Source of the DNA: Eustoma russellianum
Lineage: Eukaryota; Streptophyta; Magnoliopsida; Gentianales; Gentianaceae
Direction of reading: 5' to 3'
Length of the DNA stretch: 64,000 nt
Assembly (NCBI GenBank): GCA_036186865.1
Contig: AP025062.1
Location: 13,206,940 to 13,270,939 of the forward strand
Of the stretch, positions 33,901 through 42,620 are shown in pieces (the stretch's first letter is position 1; each line of letters begins with the position of its first letter). Both the position numbers and the translations under genes were made by a program. The notes beneath the pieces were generated by a model. It worked only from the letters and a program-made list of their open reading frames with translations. It ran no database searches and was not told where the DNA came from.

Positions 33901-34662
33901 GTCTTTATCCTCGTTGATGCCCCAGTATATGATGCACCCCTCTGAACAACAATCGATTTTCTGAACCGGCAGTCCCAACGCCTGCAGCTGTTTCTTCGTC
34001 GAATAAAAACTGTCGACCATTGTGTTCCCTTCAGGAAGAGATTCCCTCATCAGCTGACACATCCCATCGTACAATCTCTCCGTCATGCGGTGTTCCGTCT
34101 TCATGCTCGTCATCCGACCGATCATGGACATCTGTGTGTGACTACCGCAACCAGGATACAGCGGCGTGTTGGCGGCGTTCAGCATCTCAAAAAACTGTCT
34201 CGCCTGAGGGTTCGGATCTTCCTCCACGAATGTACGCGGCTGTTCATCCGGATCCTGCATTTGTAACAACTGCTCTCCGGTAAATGCGCCAGCGGCTGCG
34301 TCTGTCACCATCTGCATGTATGGGTTGTGAGATCCCTCGCCTATTTCTTCGGCATTAACCTGACCGGGTCCCCCTTCGACGTGTACAGTTGCAGATGTAG
34401 ACGCCCCCTCATATTCGCCGTGACAGTACCATGTATGGTAATTGTGGACGAAACCTTGTTTCAATATGTGAACCCTCACGTCACCCGGATCCTTATATTT
34501 ACGGTTCTTGCATTTCTTGCACGGACATCTAATCTGCGTTCCACTCTCATTACTCGTCGCAAAATCAATAAATTCTTCGAGACCTTCAACAAATCTAAAA
34601 CACCACTCCCCGTTGTTTACTCTCTGGTACATCCACTTTCTATCGCTTCTCCTCGGATCCAT
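30907..34662 (-). CDS. TNPD-like CACTA transposase, Transposase_21, 4 exons
   Basis: Exons are 34662-32360, 32282-31977, 31878-31779 and 31692-30907. All three introns (77, 98 and 86 bp) have GT/AG borders and consistent phase, giving about 1164 residues. Domains in order: transposase-associated domain at about 1-85 with a C/H cluster (CPCKKCKN...WYCHGE), the Transposase_21 catalytic region at about 230-610 with LCTDGFNPFG, SDFPAYSMLSGW and LDVMHIEKNVFDN, a DUF4218-type region at about 630-870, a DUF4216-type region in exon 4, and a long acidic D/E tail. This protein cuts the element ends and catalyses transposition. The ATG at 34662 gives the N-terminus shared with CACTA-2. No stop or frameshift is seen, so it is probably functional. 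CACTA-2 has the same intron positions. Confidence 0.93.
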
Positions 34663-34849
34663 TTTCTCGCTACACCTTGAAACTAACAGCAGCTATCTTT
34701 TTTCGTGTGTAGAAAAAATCAAAATTCCACACTTCTGTATTTTCGTTCAAAATTGATGATTGATGTGTTTGAAATGAGAGAAGAATGGGAGAAGAGAAGA
34801 AGAGAAGAAGAAATACAATGGTTTTATCGTTCCCAGTATAAGACAATAC

Positions 34850-35170
34850 CGACGACTTAGCGACGAACGGCGACGAACAAGAAACACAAATCCCGGAGAC
34901 AAACAAACACATATACCGACGACTTAGCGACGAACATCGACGAACAAGAAACACAAATCCCGGAGACAAACAAACACATATACCGACGACGTACCGACGA
35001 CCAGCGACGAAACACGTCGTTTGATATGCAAAACGTCTCTTCATTCCGTACGACGTGTTTCGTCGCTAAGTCGTCGGTACGTCGTCGGTAAAAGACAGTC
35101 CGTCCAGTTCCCCATGCTTACAACTTACGATGTTTTGCGTCGCTAATTCGTCGCTATGTCGTCGCTGATT
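34850..35170. promoter_or_regulatory. Divergent promoter region with GTCGCTA array (TNPD / S1)
   Basis: About 320 bp between two divergent genes hold many CGACGACTTAGCGACGAA and CGTCGCTAAGTCGTCGG motifs in both orientations, including two near-identical 67-bp units at about 34850-34990. Binding of the element's own TNPA-like protein here would couple transposase and S1 expression. Confidence 0.75.
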
Positions 35171-35173
35171 TCA

Positions 35174-35182
35174 CTATATAAA
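35174..35182 (+). promoter_or_regulatory. TATA box of small gene S1
   Basis: CTATATAAA preceded by TTTCA, 57 bp before the S1 ATG and directly behind the motif array. Gene S2 has an almost identical context. Confidence 0.7.
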
Positions 35183-35238
35183 CAGTGGATCAGCGTGTGC
35201 CCACAACAACATATAAAACAACTATTTTATAATCCAAA

Positions 35239-35580
35239 ATGGTTCGTACTAAAGCGCAAGCACGACGTGGTGGACGTGGTGGTAGGGCGGCAACACCGCC
35301 AACTGAAGTGCCTTCTTCTTCAACTGTTCCTCCCCCACCTCCTCCCCCACCAGAGACCTCTGATCGCCGGGATCGACAAATTGTCGAACTCCAAACAGAA
35401 GTACGAGATCTGTGGAAAATGTTAGATGAGGTGAAGGCCCATGTCACGGTTCAGGAAGAGCGTCTCGACTGCATAGATAAAAGGCAGATGCGGATTAAAT
35501 CCAAATCTGCACAGTTGAGACGCCAACTGAAGGCGTGTGCGGAGAGTATAGCTTCTCTCTGTTCGGATGACGAACAGTGA
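35239..35580 (+). CDS. Small CACTA accessory protein S1 (113 aa)
   Basis: I recognise no family. The protein has a basic N-terminus (MVRTKAQARRGGRGGR), a proline-rich linker with an eight-proline run (about 20-40), a predicted amphipathic coiled coil (about 47-95, LQTEVRDLWKMLDEVKAHV and on), and an acidic end, CSDDEQ. It lies on the strand opposite the two transposase genes, with its own TATA box. It resembles S2 downstream in layout and in its last 35 residues, so the two are probably ancient duplicates. CACTA-2 carries a homologue at the matching position. Inferred roles include DNA or RNA binding by the basic end, oligomerisation with S2, or regulation of the transposase proteins or host silencing. 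None is proven. Confidence 0.8.
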   Translation: MVRTKAQARRGGRGGRAATPPTEVPSSSTVPPPPPPPPETSDRRDRQIVELQTEVRDLWKMLDEVKAHVTVQEERLDCIDKRQMRIKSKSAQLRRQLKACAESIASLCSDDEQ

Positions 35581-35699
35581 GTGGCTACTCTTCGCTATTT
35601 AGCTTTTTTTAAATATTTCTTATTATATTTTGTAATTTTTAATTTTTAATTATATATTAATGAAGTTTGTTTTTTTAATATCGTATTTGTTTTCTTAAT

Positions 35700-36300
35700 A
35701 ATTATAACACGTGTTTAATCTCTTACGAATCCTGACGACGCACCTGTATACGCGAAATGTGGTTAAAAAAATTTGTTCCGACTAATTCACCGACTAAACA
35801 TCAACTATATACCGACGAAACCTAATACAACAACGAAAACCTACTAACTATATATATCTTCGACGAAACTTAATAGAACGACAAAAACCTATTAACCGTA
35901 TCGTCGAAACCTAACTATATCTCCGACGAAACTTAATAGAACGACAGAAACCTACTAACCGTATCGACGAAAAAGGGAAAAACTAAATACGATGAGAGGA
36001 ACGGGCTTCGCGGGTTTTTTTTTTGAATTTACCGACGTTTTACCGACGAGACAGCGACGGAAAACGTCTCTTCACATTATTCGACGCGTTTCGTCGCTAT
36101 TCCGTCGCTAAGTTGTCGCTATTCGGCAGTGTCAGTTCAGTTCCCAACGGTTGCATCGTACGATAAACTGACGTCGCTCATTCGTCGCTACGTCGTCGCT
36201 ATAACATCCGAACGGTCATCACTGCACATTCACTGCACATTCCTAACGGTTGACAAATGCGTCGCTATGTCGTCGCTATGTCGTCGCTCATTTCACTATT
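35700..36300. repeat. Motif array between S1 and S2
   Basis: Motifs of the CCGACGAAACCTAA type dominate at 35740-35970, then GTCGCTATGTCGTCGCTA at 36020-36290, ending at the S2 TATA box. The second part is probably the S2 promoter/operator. Confidence 0.75.
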
Positions 36301-36304
36301 TATA
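36297..36304 (+). promoter_or_regulatory. TATA box of small gene S2
   Basis: TATTTATA in the context TTTCACTATTTATA, 56 bp before the S2 ATG. The S1 box has the context TTTCACTATATAAA at 57 bp, so the two core promoters share design and probably origin. Confidence 0.65.
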
Positions 36305-36359
36305 CCCCAAACATCCGCTGTTATACATACACACATAGAACGTTATAAATAATCAAAAT

Positions 36360-36692
36360 ATGCCGCGTCGTTTTAAAAGAACCCCAAGGCGTGGTGGACG
36401 GGCAAACAGTGCCCCTGCAGAAGGGCCTCCTCCTCAACCACCATCGGTTGAGCGAGAGGGTTCTGTATCTGTCTATGGCTCACCGCCGCATCAGGATGAT
36501 CAAGAACAAATGCCGGTGCAGGACGCCGACTTCCGTATGCTGATGGCAAACATGCATCAGCAGTCGCGGCAACTGCACTACATGACTAGAAGGCTGCGGA
36601 AGATGAAATTTAGATACTACAAGCTCAAGCGCCTTCTCAAAGAGTTTGCGCAGAATGTCGCGGTCACTCTTTCGTCCGATGACGAAGAGTGA
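36360..36692 (+). CDS. Small CACTA accessory protein S2 (110 aa)
   Basis: No known family is recognised. The layout parallels S1: a basic N-terminus (MPRRFKRTPRRGGR), a proline-rich stretch (about 18-30), a middle region with acidic residues, a strongly basic helix (about 70-97, with the RRLRKMKFRYYKLKRLLKEF segment) and an acidic C-terminus LSSDDEE. The homologue in CACTA-2 (56843-57136) keeps both ends almost unchanged while the linker differs in length, so the ends are under constraint. The SDDE end shared with S1 could be a casein-kinase-type phosphorylation site or an interaction tag; that is inference. Confidence 0.8.
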   Translation: MPRRFKRTPRRGGRANSAPAEGPPPQPPSVEREGSVSVYGSPPHQDDQEQMPVQDADFRMLMANMHQQSRQLHYMTRRLRKMKFRYYKLKRLLKEFAQNVAVTLSSDDEE

Positions 36693-36829
36693 ACGGCCCA
36701 TCTCCGCATCTCTTTTTATATTTTTTTTTATTTTTTCGTTTGATAATGTAACTTCTTATTATTAAATGAATGAGTATTTTTCCGAATTGCCGCTTTCTTT
36801 TTCCTTAATCAATACACGTGTTTAATTCT

Positions 36830-37235
36830 CGATGTATCTGCGACGACACAACGACAAACCGAATTACGAACGGAAAGCCATTCAAACCATTTGCCACATA
36901 CGGGTTTCATTGACAAAAAAACGACGATACACAACTCCAAGAACTTGTTTAGACGAATTTGTTCTATACTTTTTGCGACACATTTGCGACGACATAGCGA
37001 CGAACCGTTATAAACTAAATAGCGACGAACAAAAACACGCAGAATAGCGACGAGACACCGACAAATCACCGACGTAATTCACCTGACTGACTATTTTTCT
37101 TTTAGCGACAACGAATTTCATCGTACTTTCGTCGCAATTAGCGACTACATTATTTTGGTCGCAGAGTCGTCGCTATTACCGACGAAACAACGACTATACG
37201 TTGTTCGTCGGTGATTTTTTCGTCGGTAAACAACA
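36830..37235. repeat. Right subterminal array of CACTA-1
   Basis: GCGACGAAC, ACCGACAAATCACCGACG and GTCGTCGCTATTACCGACG motifs fill the last 400 bp before the right terminus. They mirror the left array and the left end of CACTA-2. Confidence 0.9.
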
Positions 37236-37249
37236 ATTTTTTTGTGGTG

Positions 37250-38516
37250 TTTGTCAAAAGTTGACAACCACCATACTTTGAGCTTAATTATGATTAGTGT
37301 TCGTTAATCAAAAACGAAAATTAATAATTTCTAAATTATCTACGTGACAAGTAGATGACTTTAGGCTTTTGAATCACTCGATTCCGATACCGGGTGAATG
37401 AGAAATTAATGCTCAAAGTTGGAGTAAAATTGGAAGGAAAATGAAAAAGTGGTGATGTGGCCTCATGAGGAGTGAACACATCACCCTTTAAGTGGAATAC
37501 CACATTGGTCACTTGGGATGAAAGAGCCACCATATAAGTTACAAGTTGGAGCTTTCTAAAATGTGCCCTTGGGCATGAGAAGTTTTCTGACGGAGTCAGG
37601 ACGCAGCTCAGGCAAGGTTCACCACACACGCGCGCGCGCGCGCGCGCCGCCGCCGCCCGCCCGCCCGTCCGGCTCGGCTCGGGCTCGGGCTCGTGGCTCG
37701 TGGCTCGTGGCTCGTGGCTCGCCCGCCCGGTTCTTATCTTTTTGGAGAAATTTTCTTTTATTTTTCCAGAAAAATAAATTAAGTGATACAACGGTTGAAA
37801 TTTTTTGATCATAACCGTTGCAAGATCTAACGGTTGTGGATCGTTGTCTACGCGGATCATGATCCAACGGCTGAGATCGTATCTGCCAACGGTTTATGAT
37901 CTAACGGTCTATGATCTACGGTTTATCAACGGTTACGATAAACCGCTACGGTTTTTGGATAAACCGCTACGGTTTTCTGATAAACCGCTACGGTTTTCTG
38001 ATAAACCGCTACGGTTTATCATCCAACGTCCAAGATCGAAAACCGTCAGATCCGACGGTCCACGTTTAAAACCGTCGATCTAACGGTTGTGGATGAAAAC
38101 CGTTTGATCCGACGGCTGCGGTTTAATCTGGAGATTAACCGCCATTTCCTTCCCGCCTATAAAACGCCTCCTTCTCCAGCCTTTCTACACACAGACTGCT
38201 CTCTGCGTTTTTTCACTGTTGTTCTCTCCTGCTATTTTCGTTTTTTGCATACTGTTGTTGCGTTGTTGTTCCAGTCCAGTTCGTCGAGAAATCAGAGCAT
38301 TCCACAGGTTCGTCGAGTTCTTTACGTAGCTGTGCCGCTTCGTATGAACAGTTGCCCGTTGTATCCTGGGAGACGTTTGCTGTTTTCGGTTGGGCACTTT
38401 GTACCGGAGCAAATCGTCTTAAGGACAGAGTCCTTAGACTCGCCTCGGTTCTGCTTGCATTTCGTTAATTTACACAATCGCACACTGTACACTGCAGTTG
38501 ATTACAGTATCCAACA
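37250..38516 (+). repeat. 5' LTR of copia C, remaining 1267 bp
   Basis: The LTR resumes with the duplicated TTT and ends ATCCAACA. It holds a (CG)n/(CCG)n tract and GGCTCGT repeats (37625-37720), a U3 rich in AACGGTT-type words, four tandem GATAAACCGCTACGGTTTTCT-like units (37935-38020), a TATAAAA box at 38158-38164, and the conserved GTATCCTGGGAGACG block near 38359. The putative self-priming motif is at 38411-38425, and the following hairpin (TAAGGAC-AGA-GTCCTTA) is at 38420-38436. The promoter is intact despite the CACTA insertion upstream. Confidence 0.96.
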
Positions 38517-38531
38517 TTCTTAAGACGATTT
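38517..38531 (+). promoter_or_regulatory. Putative self-priming primer-binding site, copia C
   Basis: The LTR is followed by TTCTTAAGACGATTT, not by a tRNA-Met site. It can pair with AAATCGTCTTAAGGA at 38411-38425 in the same transcript: 13 continuous Watson-Crick pairs, one G-U, one A-U. The 3' end of the paired LTR motif would abut the LTR border, the geometry required to copy U5 and R. Confidence 0.6.
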
Positions 38532-38636
38532 ATATATATACTGTAATCTGTTTCGGTTTTCTGGTTGCGTTTATTGCATCTGTTTGTACGAAACTAATCG
38601 GTTTCTGGTTCTGTCTGTAATTCCACAGAATCTGAA

Positions 38637-41600
38637 ATGGAGAACGAAAGTTCGAACTCCTTCAATGGCGTGCACCTTGGTCCGTCCGAGGAAGTGAACA
38701 CTGCTGTTCCAGTTGCACCCGCTGCCGTTCCTGCTCCTGTTCCGGTTGTTGGACAGGTTGAGAAACCAGAGAAGTTTGGAGGCAGTTACTTTAAACGTTG
38801 GCAGCAGAAGATGCTGTTCTTTTTGACAACTCTGGGGCTGGCCAAAATGCTGACCGAGGATCCTCCAGTGGTGATACCAGTCGAGGATCAAAACGTGAAT
38901 ATGCAGAATAGCTTGATGGCTGAAGCATGGAAATATAGTGATTATGTCTGTTTGAGTCACATTTTAAGTTGTCTTGATAATACTCTGTATGGACTGTATA
39001 GTACCTTTAAGACTGCAAAATCTTTATGGCAGGCTTTAGACAAAAAATACAGGACAGAGGATGCTGGTGCGAAGAAATTTATCATTGGTAAATTTCTTGA
39101 TTTTAAGATGACTGATTCTAAAACTGTTGTTTCTCAGATTGAGGAACTTCAGATGTTAGTGGCTGAAATGGAAGAAGAGGGTATGTCCCTTAGTGAATCT
39201 TTCCTTGTTGCTGCTGTAATTGAGAAGCTACCTCTTTCGTGGAGGGAATTCAGGAGCTATCTCAAACATAAGCGAAAGGAGATGTCCTTAGAAGATCTGA
39301 TTGTTCGGTTGCGTATCGAAGAAGACAATCGCAGATCTGAGAAGAAATTTGCTCAATTTTCTGGTCAGGCAAAGGCTCATGTCGCAGAGGCGACAAAGAA
39401 AAAGAAAGGCAAGTTGGGTGTGAACAACAAAGGCAAAGAGATCGCCAAAAAGTTCACAGGTAAGTGCTACAATTGTGGCATTCAGGGGCACCGGAGCAGT
39501 GACTGTCGCAAGCCAAAGAAAAGGCAAGAGAAAGCGAAGGCGAACCTGGTTGGCGCAATGGAAGATCTGGATCTTTGTGCTGTTGTGAGTGAATGCAACA
39601 TTGTGGGAAATCCGCACGCATGGTGGCTTGACACTGGAGCTACGAGACATGTTTGTGCAAACAAGGCAATGTTCACAGAATACAAGCCCGTTGATGGTGC
39701 ACAGCTTTACATGGGAAATGATGCTTCGTCAAAGATTGAAGGTGAAGGAAATGTTGTTTTGAAGTTGACTTCTGGAAAGTTTCTGACTCTGCAGAATGTT
39801 CTGCATGTTCCTGATATTAGGAAGAATTTGATTTCTGGCGCTTTGATGGTGATGCATGGGTTTAGACTTGTGTTAGAGTCTAACAAAGTTATCATTACTA
39901 AGAATGGGTTGTACTTGGGAAAGGGGTACTTGGTAGACAGAATGTTTAAGTTAAACGTTATGACCATTGTACCTAAGAAGGAAAAAGTTGTGCCCGTAGT
40001 GGCTAATGAAAATGCATCTACTTCTGCTTATATGATTGAGTCTTCTTGTTTATGGCATTTACGTTTGGGACACGTTAATTACAAATCAATTCAAAGAATG
40101 ATAAATCTTGATTTGTTGCCTAAACTGAATATGACTAAGAAAAAATGTCAAGTTTGCGTTGAAGCGAAAATAACTAAGGCTCCTTTTCCTTCGATTGAAA
40201 GAAACACTGAAACGTTAGATTTAATTCATACAGATGTGTGTGATTTAAAGTTTGTGCAAACAAGAGGTGGTAAAAAGTACTTTGTAACTTTTATTGACGA
40301 TTGCACTAGATACTGTTATGTTTATTTGCTAAGTAGCAAAGATGAGGCCGTTAATGCTTTTAAGGATTATAAGAATGAAGTTGAAAATCAACTTAGCAAA
40401 CGAATTAAGATAATTCGTAGTGATAGAGGTGGCGAATATGATGCACCGTTTAATGAATTTTGTTCAGAACATGGCATTATTCATCAAACGACTGCGCCAT
40501 ACTCACCTCAATCCAATGGTATTGCTGAACGCAAGAATCGAACTCTTAAAGAGATGATGAATGCTATGTTGATAAGTTCGGGTTTACCTCAGAACTTGTG
40601 GGGGGAAGCAATCCTCTCTGCCAATGTCATTCTAAATAGAATTCCATCTAAAAAGATGGATAAGACCCCTTATGAACTTTGGAAAGGTTATAAACCTAGT
40701 TTCAAATACTTAAAAGTGTGGGGGTGTCTGGCTAAGGTAGCAGTACCTAAACCAAGACAAGTCAGAATAGGGCCCAAAACAATTGATTGTATATTTATAG
40801 GATATGCAACAAACAGTAGTGCATATCGATTCTTGGTGCACAAGTCTGACATCCCTGACATACATGAAAATGTTGTCATGGAGTCAAGAAATGCAGTGTT
40901 TTTTGAAGACGTCTTTCCAAAGAAAGATAGAAATGATAAAGAAGCCAGTACGAGTAAGCGAACTCGGGATACAACGACTCAAGAAATTGATGAACCCCGT
41001 CAAAGCAAACGAGCCAAAATACCGACATCATTTGGACCAGATTTTCTAACCTACATGGTAGAGAATGAGCCAAGGACCTTTTCAGAGGCGATGTCAACAC
41101 CAGAAGCTTCATTCTGGAAAGAGGCAATCAACAGTGAGATAGAATCAATTCTTCAAAATCACACTTGGGAGCTGGTCAATCTTCCACCAGGTAGTAAACC
41201 ACTCGGATGCAAGTGGATTTTCAAGAAGAAGTTAAAAGAAGATGGATCTATCGACAAATACAAAGCGCGTTTGGTAGCCAAAGGTTATCGGCAAAAAGAA
41301 GGGTTTGATTTCTTTGACACTTACTCACCAGTGACAAGGATTACATCAATCAGAGTGCTAGTCGCGATTGCATCAGTCTATAATTTAGAAATCCATCAGA
41401 TGGATGTTAAAACGGCTTTTCTAAACGGTGATTTGGAGGAGGAGATATACATGGAACAACCAGAAGGGTTTGTTGTGCCAGGACAAGAGAAGAAAGTTTG
41501 TAAACTTGTTAAGTCTTTGTACGGACTTAAACAAGCACCAAAACAATGGCACTTGAAGTTTGATCAAGTAATGATGACAAACGGCTTTAGGATCAACGAG

Positions 41601-42620
41601 TGTGACAAGTGTGTTTACATCAAAAACACACTTAATGCCTATGTGATAGTATGTCTCTATGTAGATGACATGTTAATCATGGGCAGTACTCGTGACATCA
41701 TCTTGAATACCAAGAATATGTTAACACGGAATTTTGACATGAAGGATATGGGGGTTGCCAATGTTATCCTAGGAATCAAGATTTCAAGGGTAACTGAAGG
41801 ATTGATCATGTCACAAAGTCATTATATTGAGTCCGTTCTAAAACGATTCAATATGTTTGATGCGAAACCAGTAAAAACCCCGCTTGACTTAAGTATGCAC
41901 TTAAGGAAGAACCGAGGTGAACCAGTAGCTCAATTGAAGTACTCACAAGTGATTGGAAGTCTAATGTACATAACGAACTGTACAAGACCAGACTTAGCTT
42001 GTTCAGTAAACAAATTGAGCAGGTTTACCAGTAATCCAAGTGAAGATCACTGGAAAGCTCTAAATAGAGTAATGAGGTACCTCAAGTACACAATGAATCT
42101 TGGATTACACTATACAAGATATCCAGCAGTATTGGAAGGATACTGTGACGCAAACTGGATATCAGATTGTAAAGATTCTAAATCCACCAGTGGATACTTA
42201 TTTACTGTAGGTGGTGGTGCTGTGTCATGGAAGTCTACAAAGCAAACATGCATAGCTCGGTCAACTATGGAAGCTGAGTTTATAGCACTCGATAAAGCTG
42301 GGGAAGAAGCTGAATGGCTTCGAAATTTCCTAGAAGACATTCCATGCTGGCCTAAGCCAATCGCTCCTATAAGCATACACTGTGACAGTCAGTCAGCTAT
42401 AGGACGAGCTCAAAGCAGCATCTATAATGGTAAGTCACGACACATACGTCGGAGACATAATACCATTAAGCAGTTGATCTCTAATGGCGTGATTTCCATT
42501 GATTACGTAAAATCAAAGGAGAATCTTGCGGATCCGCTTACAAAAGCTTTGCCTAGAGATCAAATGTCAAAGTTGACAAACGGAATGGGACTTAAGCCTA
42601 CAAAGCATGAATCTTTGTAA
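38637..42620 (+). CDS. Copia C gag-pol polyprotein, intact, 1327 aa
   Basis: A single open frame encodes the entire copia polyprotein. Gag occupies about residues 1-300 with a CX2CX4HX4C zinc knuckle at about 277-290 (CYNCGIQGHRSSDC). The protease site DTGA is at about 331, the pre-integrase LWHLRLGH at about 471, and the integrase core has D at about 529 and SDRGGEYD at about 595. The RT has ARLVAKGYRQ near 872, MDVKTAFLNG near 921 and YVDDMLIMG near 1008. RNase H has EGYCDANW near 1166 and STMEAEFIA near 1206. The ATG at 38637 (MENESSNS) follows a 120-base leader and is shared with copia A and B. No frameshift separates gag from pol, so gag excess would need another mechanism. With near-identical LTRs this element may still transpose and could supply proteins to copia A. 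Confidence 0.97.
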   Translation: MENESSNSFNGVHLGPSEEVNTAVPVAPAAVPAPVPVVGQVEKPEKFGGSYFKRWQQKMLFFLTTLGLAKMLTEDPPVVIPVEDQNVNMQNSLMAEAWKYSDYVCLSHILSCLDNTLYGLYSTFKTAKSLWQALDKKYRTEDAGAKKFIIGKFLDFKMTDSKTVVSQIEELQMLVAEMEEEGMSLSESFLVAAVIEKLPLSWREFRSYLKHKRKEMSLEDLIVRLRIEEDNRRSEKKFAQFSGQAKAHVAEATKKKKGKLGVNNKGKEIAKKFTGKCYNCGIQGHRSSDCRKPKKRQEKAKANLVGAMEDLDLCAVVSECNIVGNPHAWWLDTGATRHVCANKAMFTEYKPVDGAQLYMGNDASSKIEGEGNVVLKLTSGKFLTLQNVLHVPDIRKNLISGALMVMHGFRLVLESNKVIITKNGLYLGKGYLVDRMFKLNVMTIVPKKEKVVPVVANENASTSAYMIESSCLWHLRLGHVNYKSIQRMINLDLLPKLNMTKKKCQVCVEAKITKAPFPSIERNTETLDLIHTDVCDLKFVQTRGGKKYFVTFIDDCTRYCYVYLLSSKDEAVNAFKDYKNEVENQLSKRIKIIRSDRGGEYDAPFNEFCSEHGIIHQTTAPYSPQSNGIAERKNRTLKEMMNAMLISSGLPQNLWGEAILSANVILNRIPSKKMDKTPYELWKGYKPSFKYLKVWGCLAKVAVPKPRQVRIGPKTIDCIFIGYATNSSAYRFLVHKSDIPDIHENVVMESRNAVFFEDVFPKKDRNDKEASTSKRTRDTTTQEIDEPRQSKRAKIPTSFGPDFLTYMVENEPRTFSEAMSTPEASFWKEAINSEIESILQNHTWELVNLPPGSKPLGCKWIFKKKLKEDGSIDKYKARLVAKGYRQKEGFDFFDTYSPVTRITSIRVLVAIASVYNLEIHQMDVKTAFLNGDLEEEIYMEQPEGFVVPGQEKKVCKLVKSLYGLKQAPKQWHLKFDQVMMTNGFRINECDKCVYIKNTLNAYVIVCLYVDDMLIMGSTRDIILNTKNMLTRNFDMKDMGVANVILGIKISRVTEGLIMSQSHYIESVLKRFNMFDAKPVKTPLDLSMHLRKNRGEPVAQLKYSQVIGSLMYITNCTRPDLACSVNKLSRFTSNPSEDHWKALNRVMRYLKYTMNLGLHYTRYPAVLEGYCDANWISDCKDSKSTSGYLFTVGGGAVSWKSTKQTCIARSTMEAEFIALDKAGEEAEWLRNFLEDIPCWPKPIAPISIHCDSQSAIGRAQSSIYNGKSRHIRRRHNTIKQLISNGVISIDYVKSKENLADPLTKALPRDQMSKLTNGMGLKPTKHESL

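Larger units (their letters stand above)
26212..37249 (-). mobile_element. CACTA-1, complete CACTA (En/Spm) DNA transposon, 11.0 kb
   Basis: The left terminus is CACTACAAAAAAAA and the right terminus reads CACCACAAAAAAA on the minus strand. The 3-bp duplication TTT (26209-26211 and 37250-37252) is confirmed by the empty site in the 3' LTR of copia C. The element contains TNPA-like and TNPD-like genes on the minus strand and two small genes on the plus strand. GTCGCTA-type motif arrays lie at both ends and between genes. All four genes have open frames with workable splice sites, so it may be autonomous and active. Confidence 0.96.

Noticed and set aside
38517..38531. Ordinary tRNA-Met primer site for copia C
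   Set aside because: The sequence does not contain TGGTATCAGAGC or a close variant, while element D in the same window does (19657-19669), so the method of finding such sites works here.
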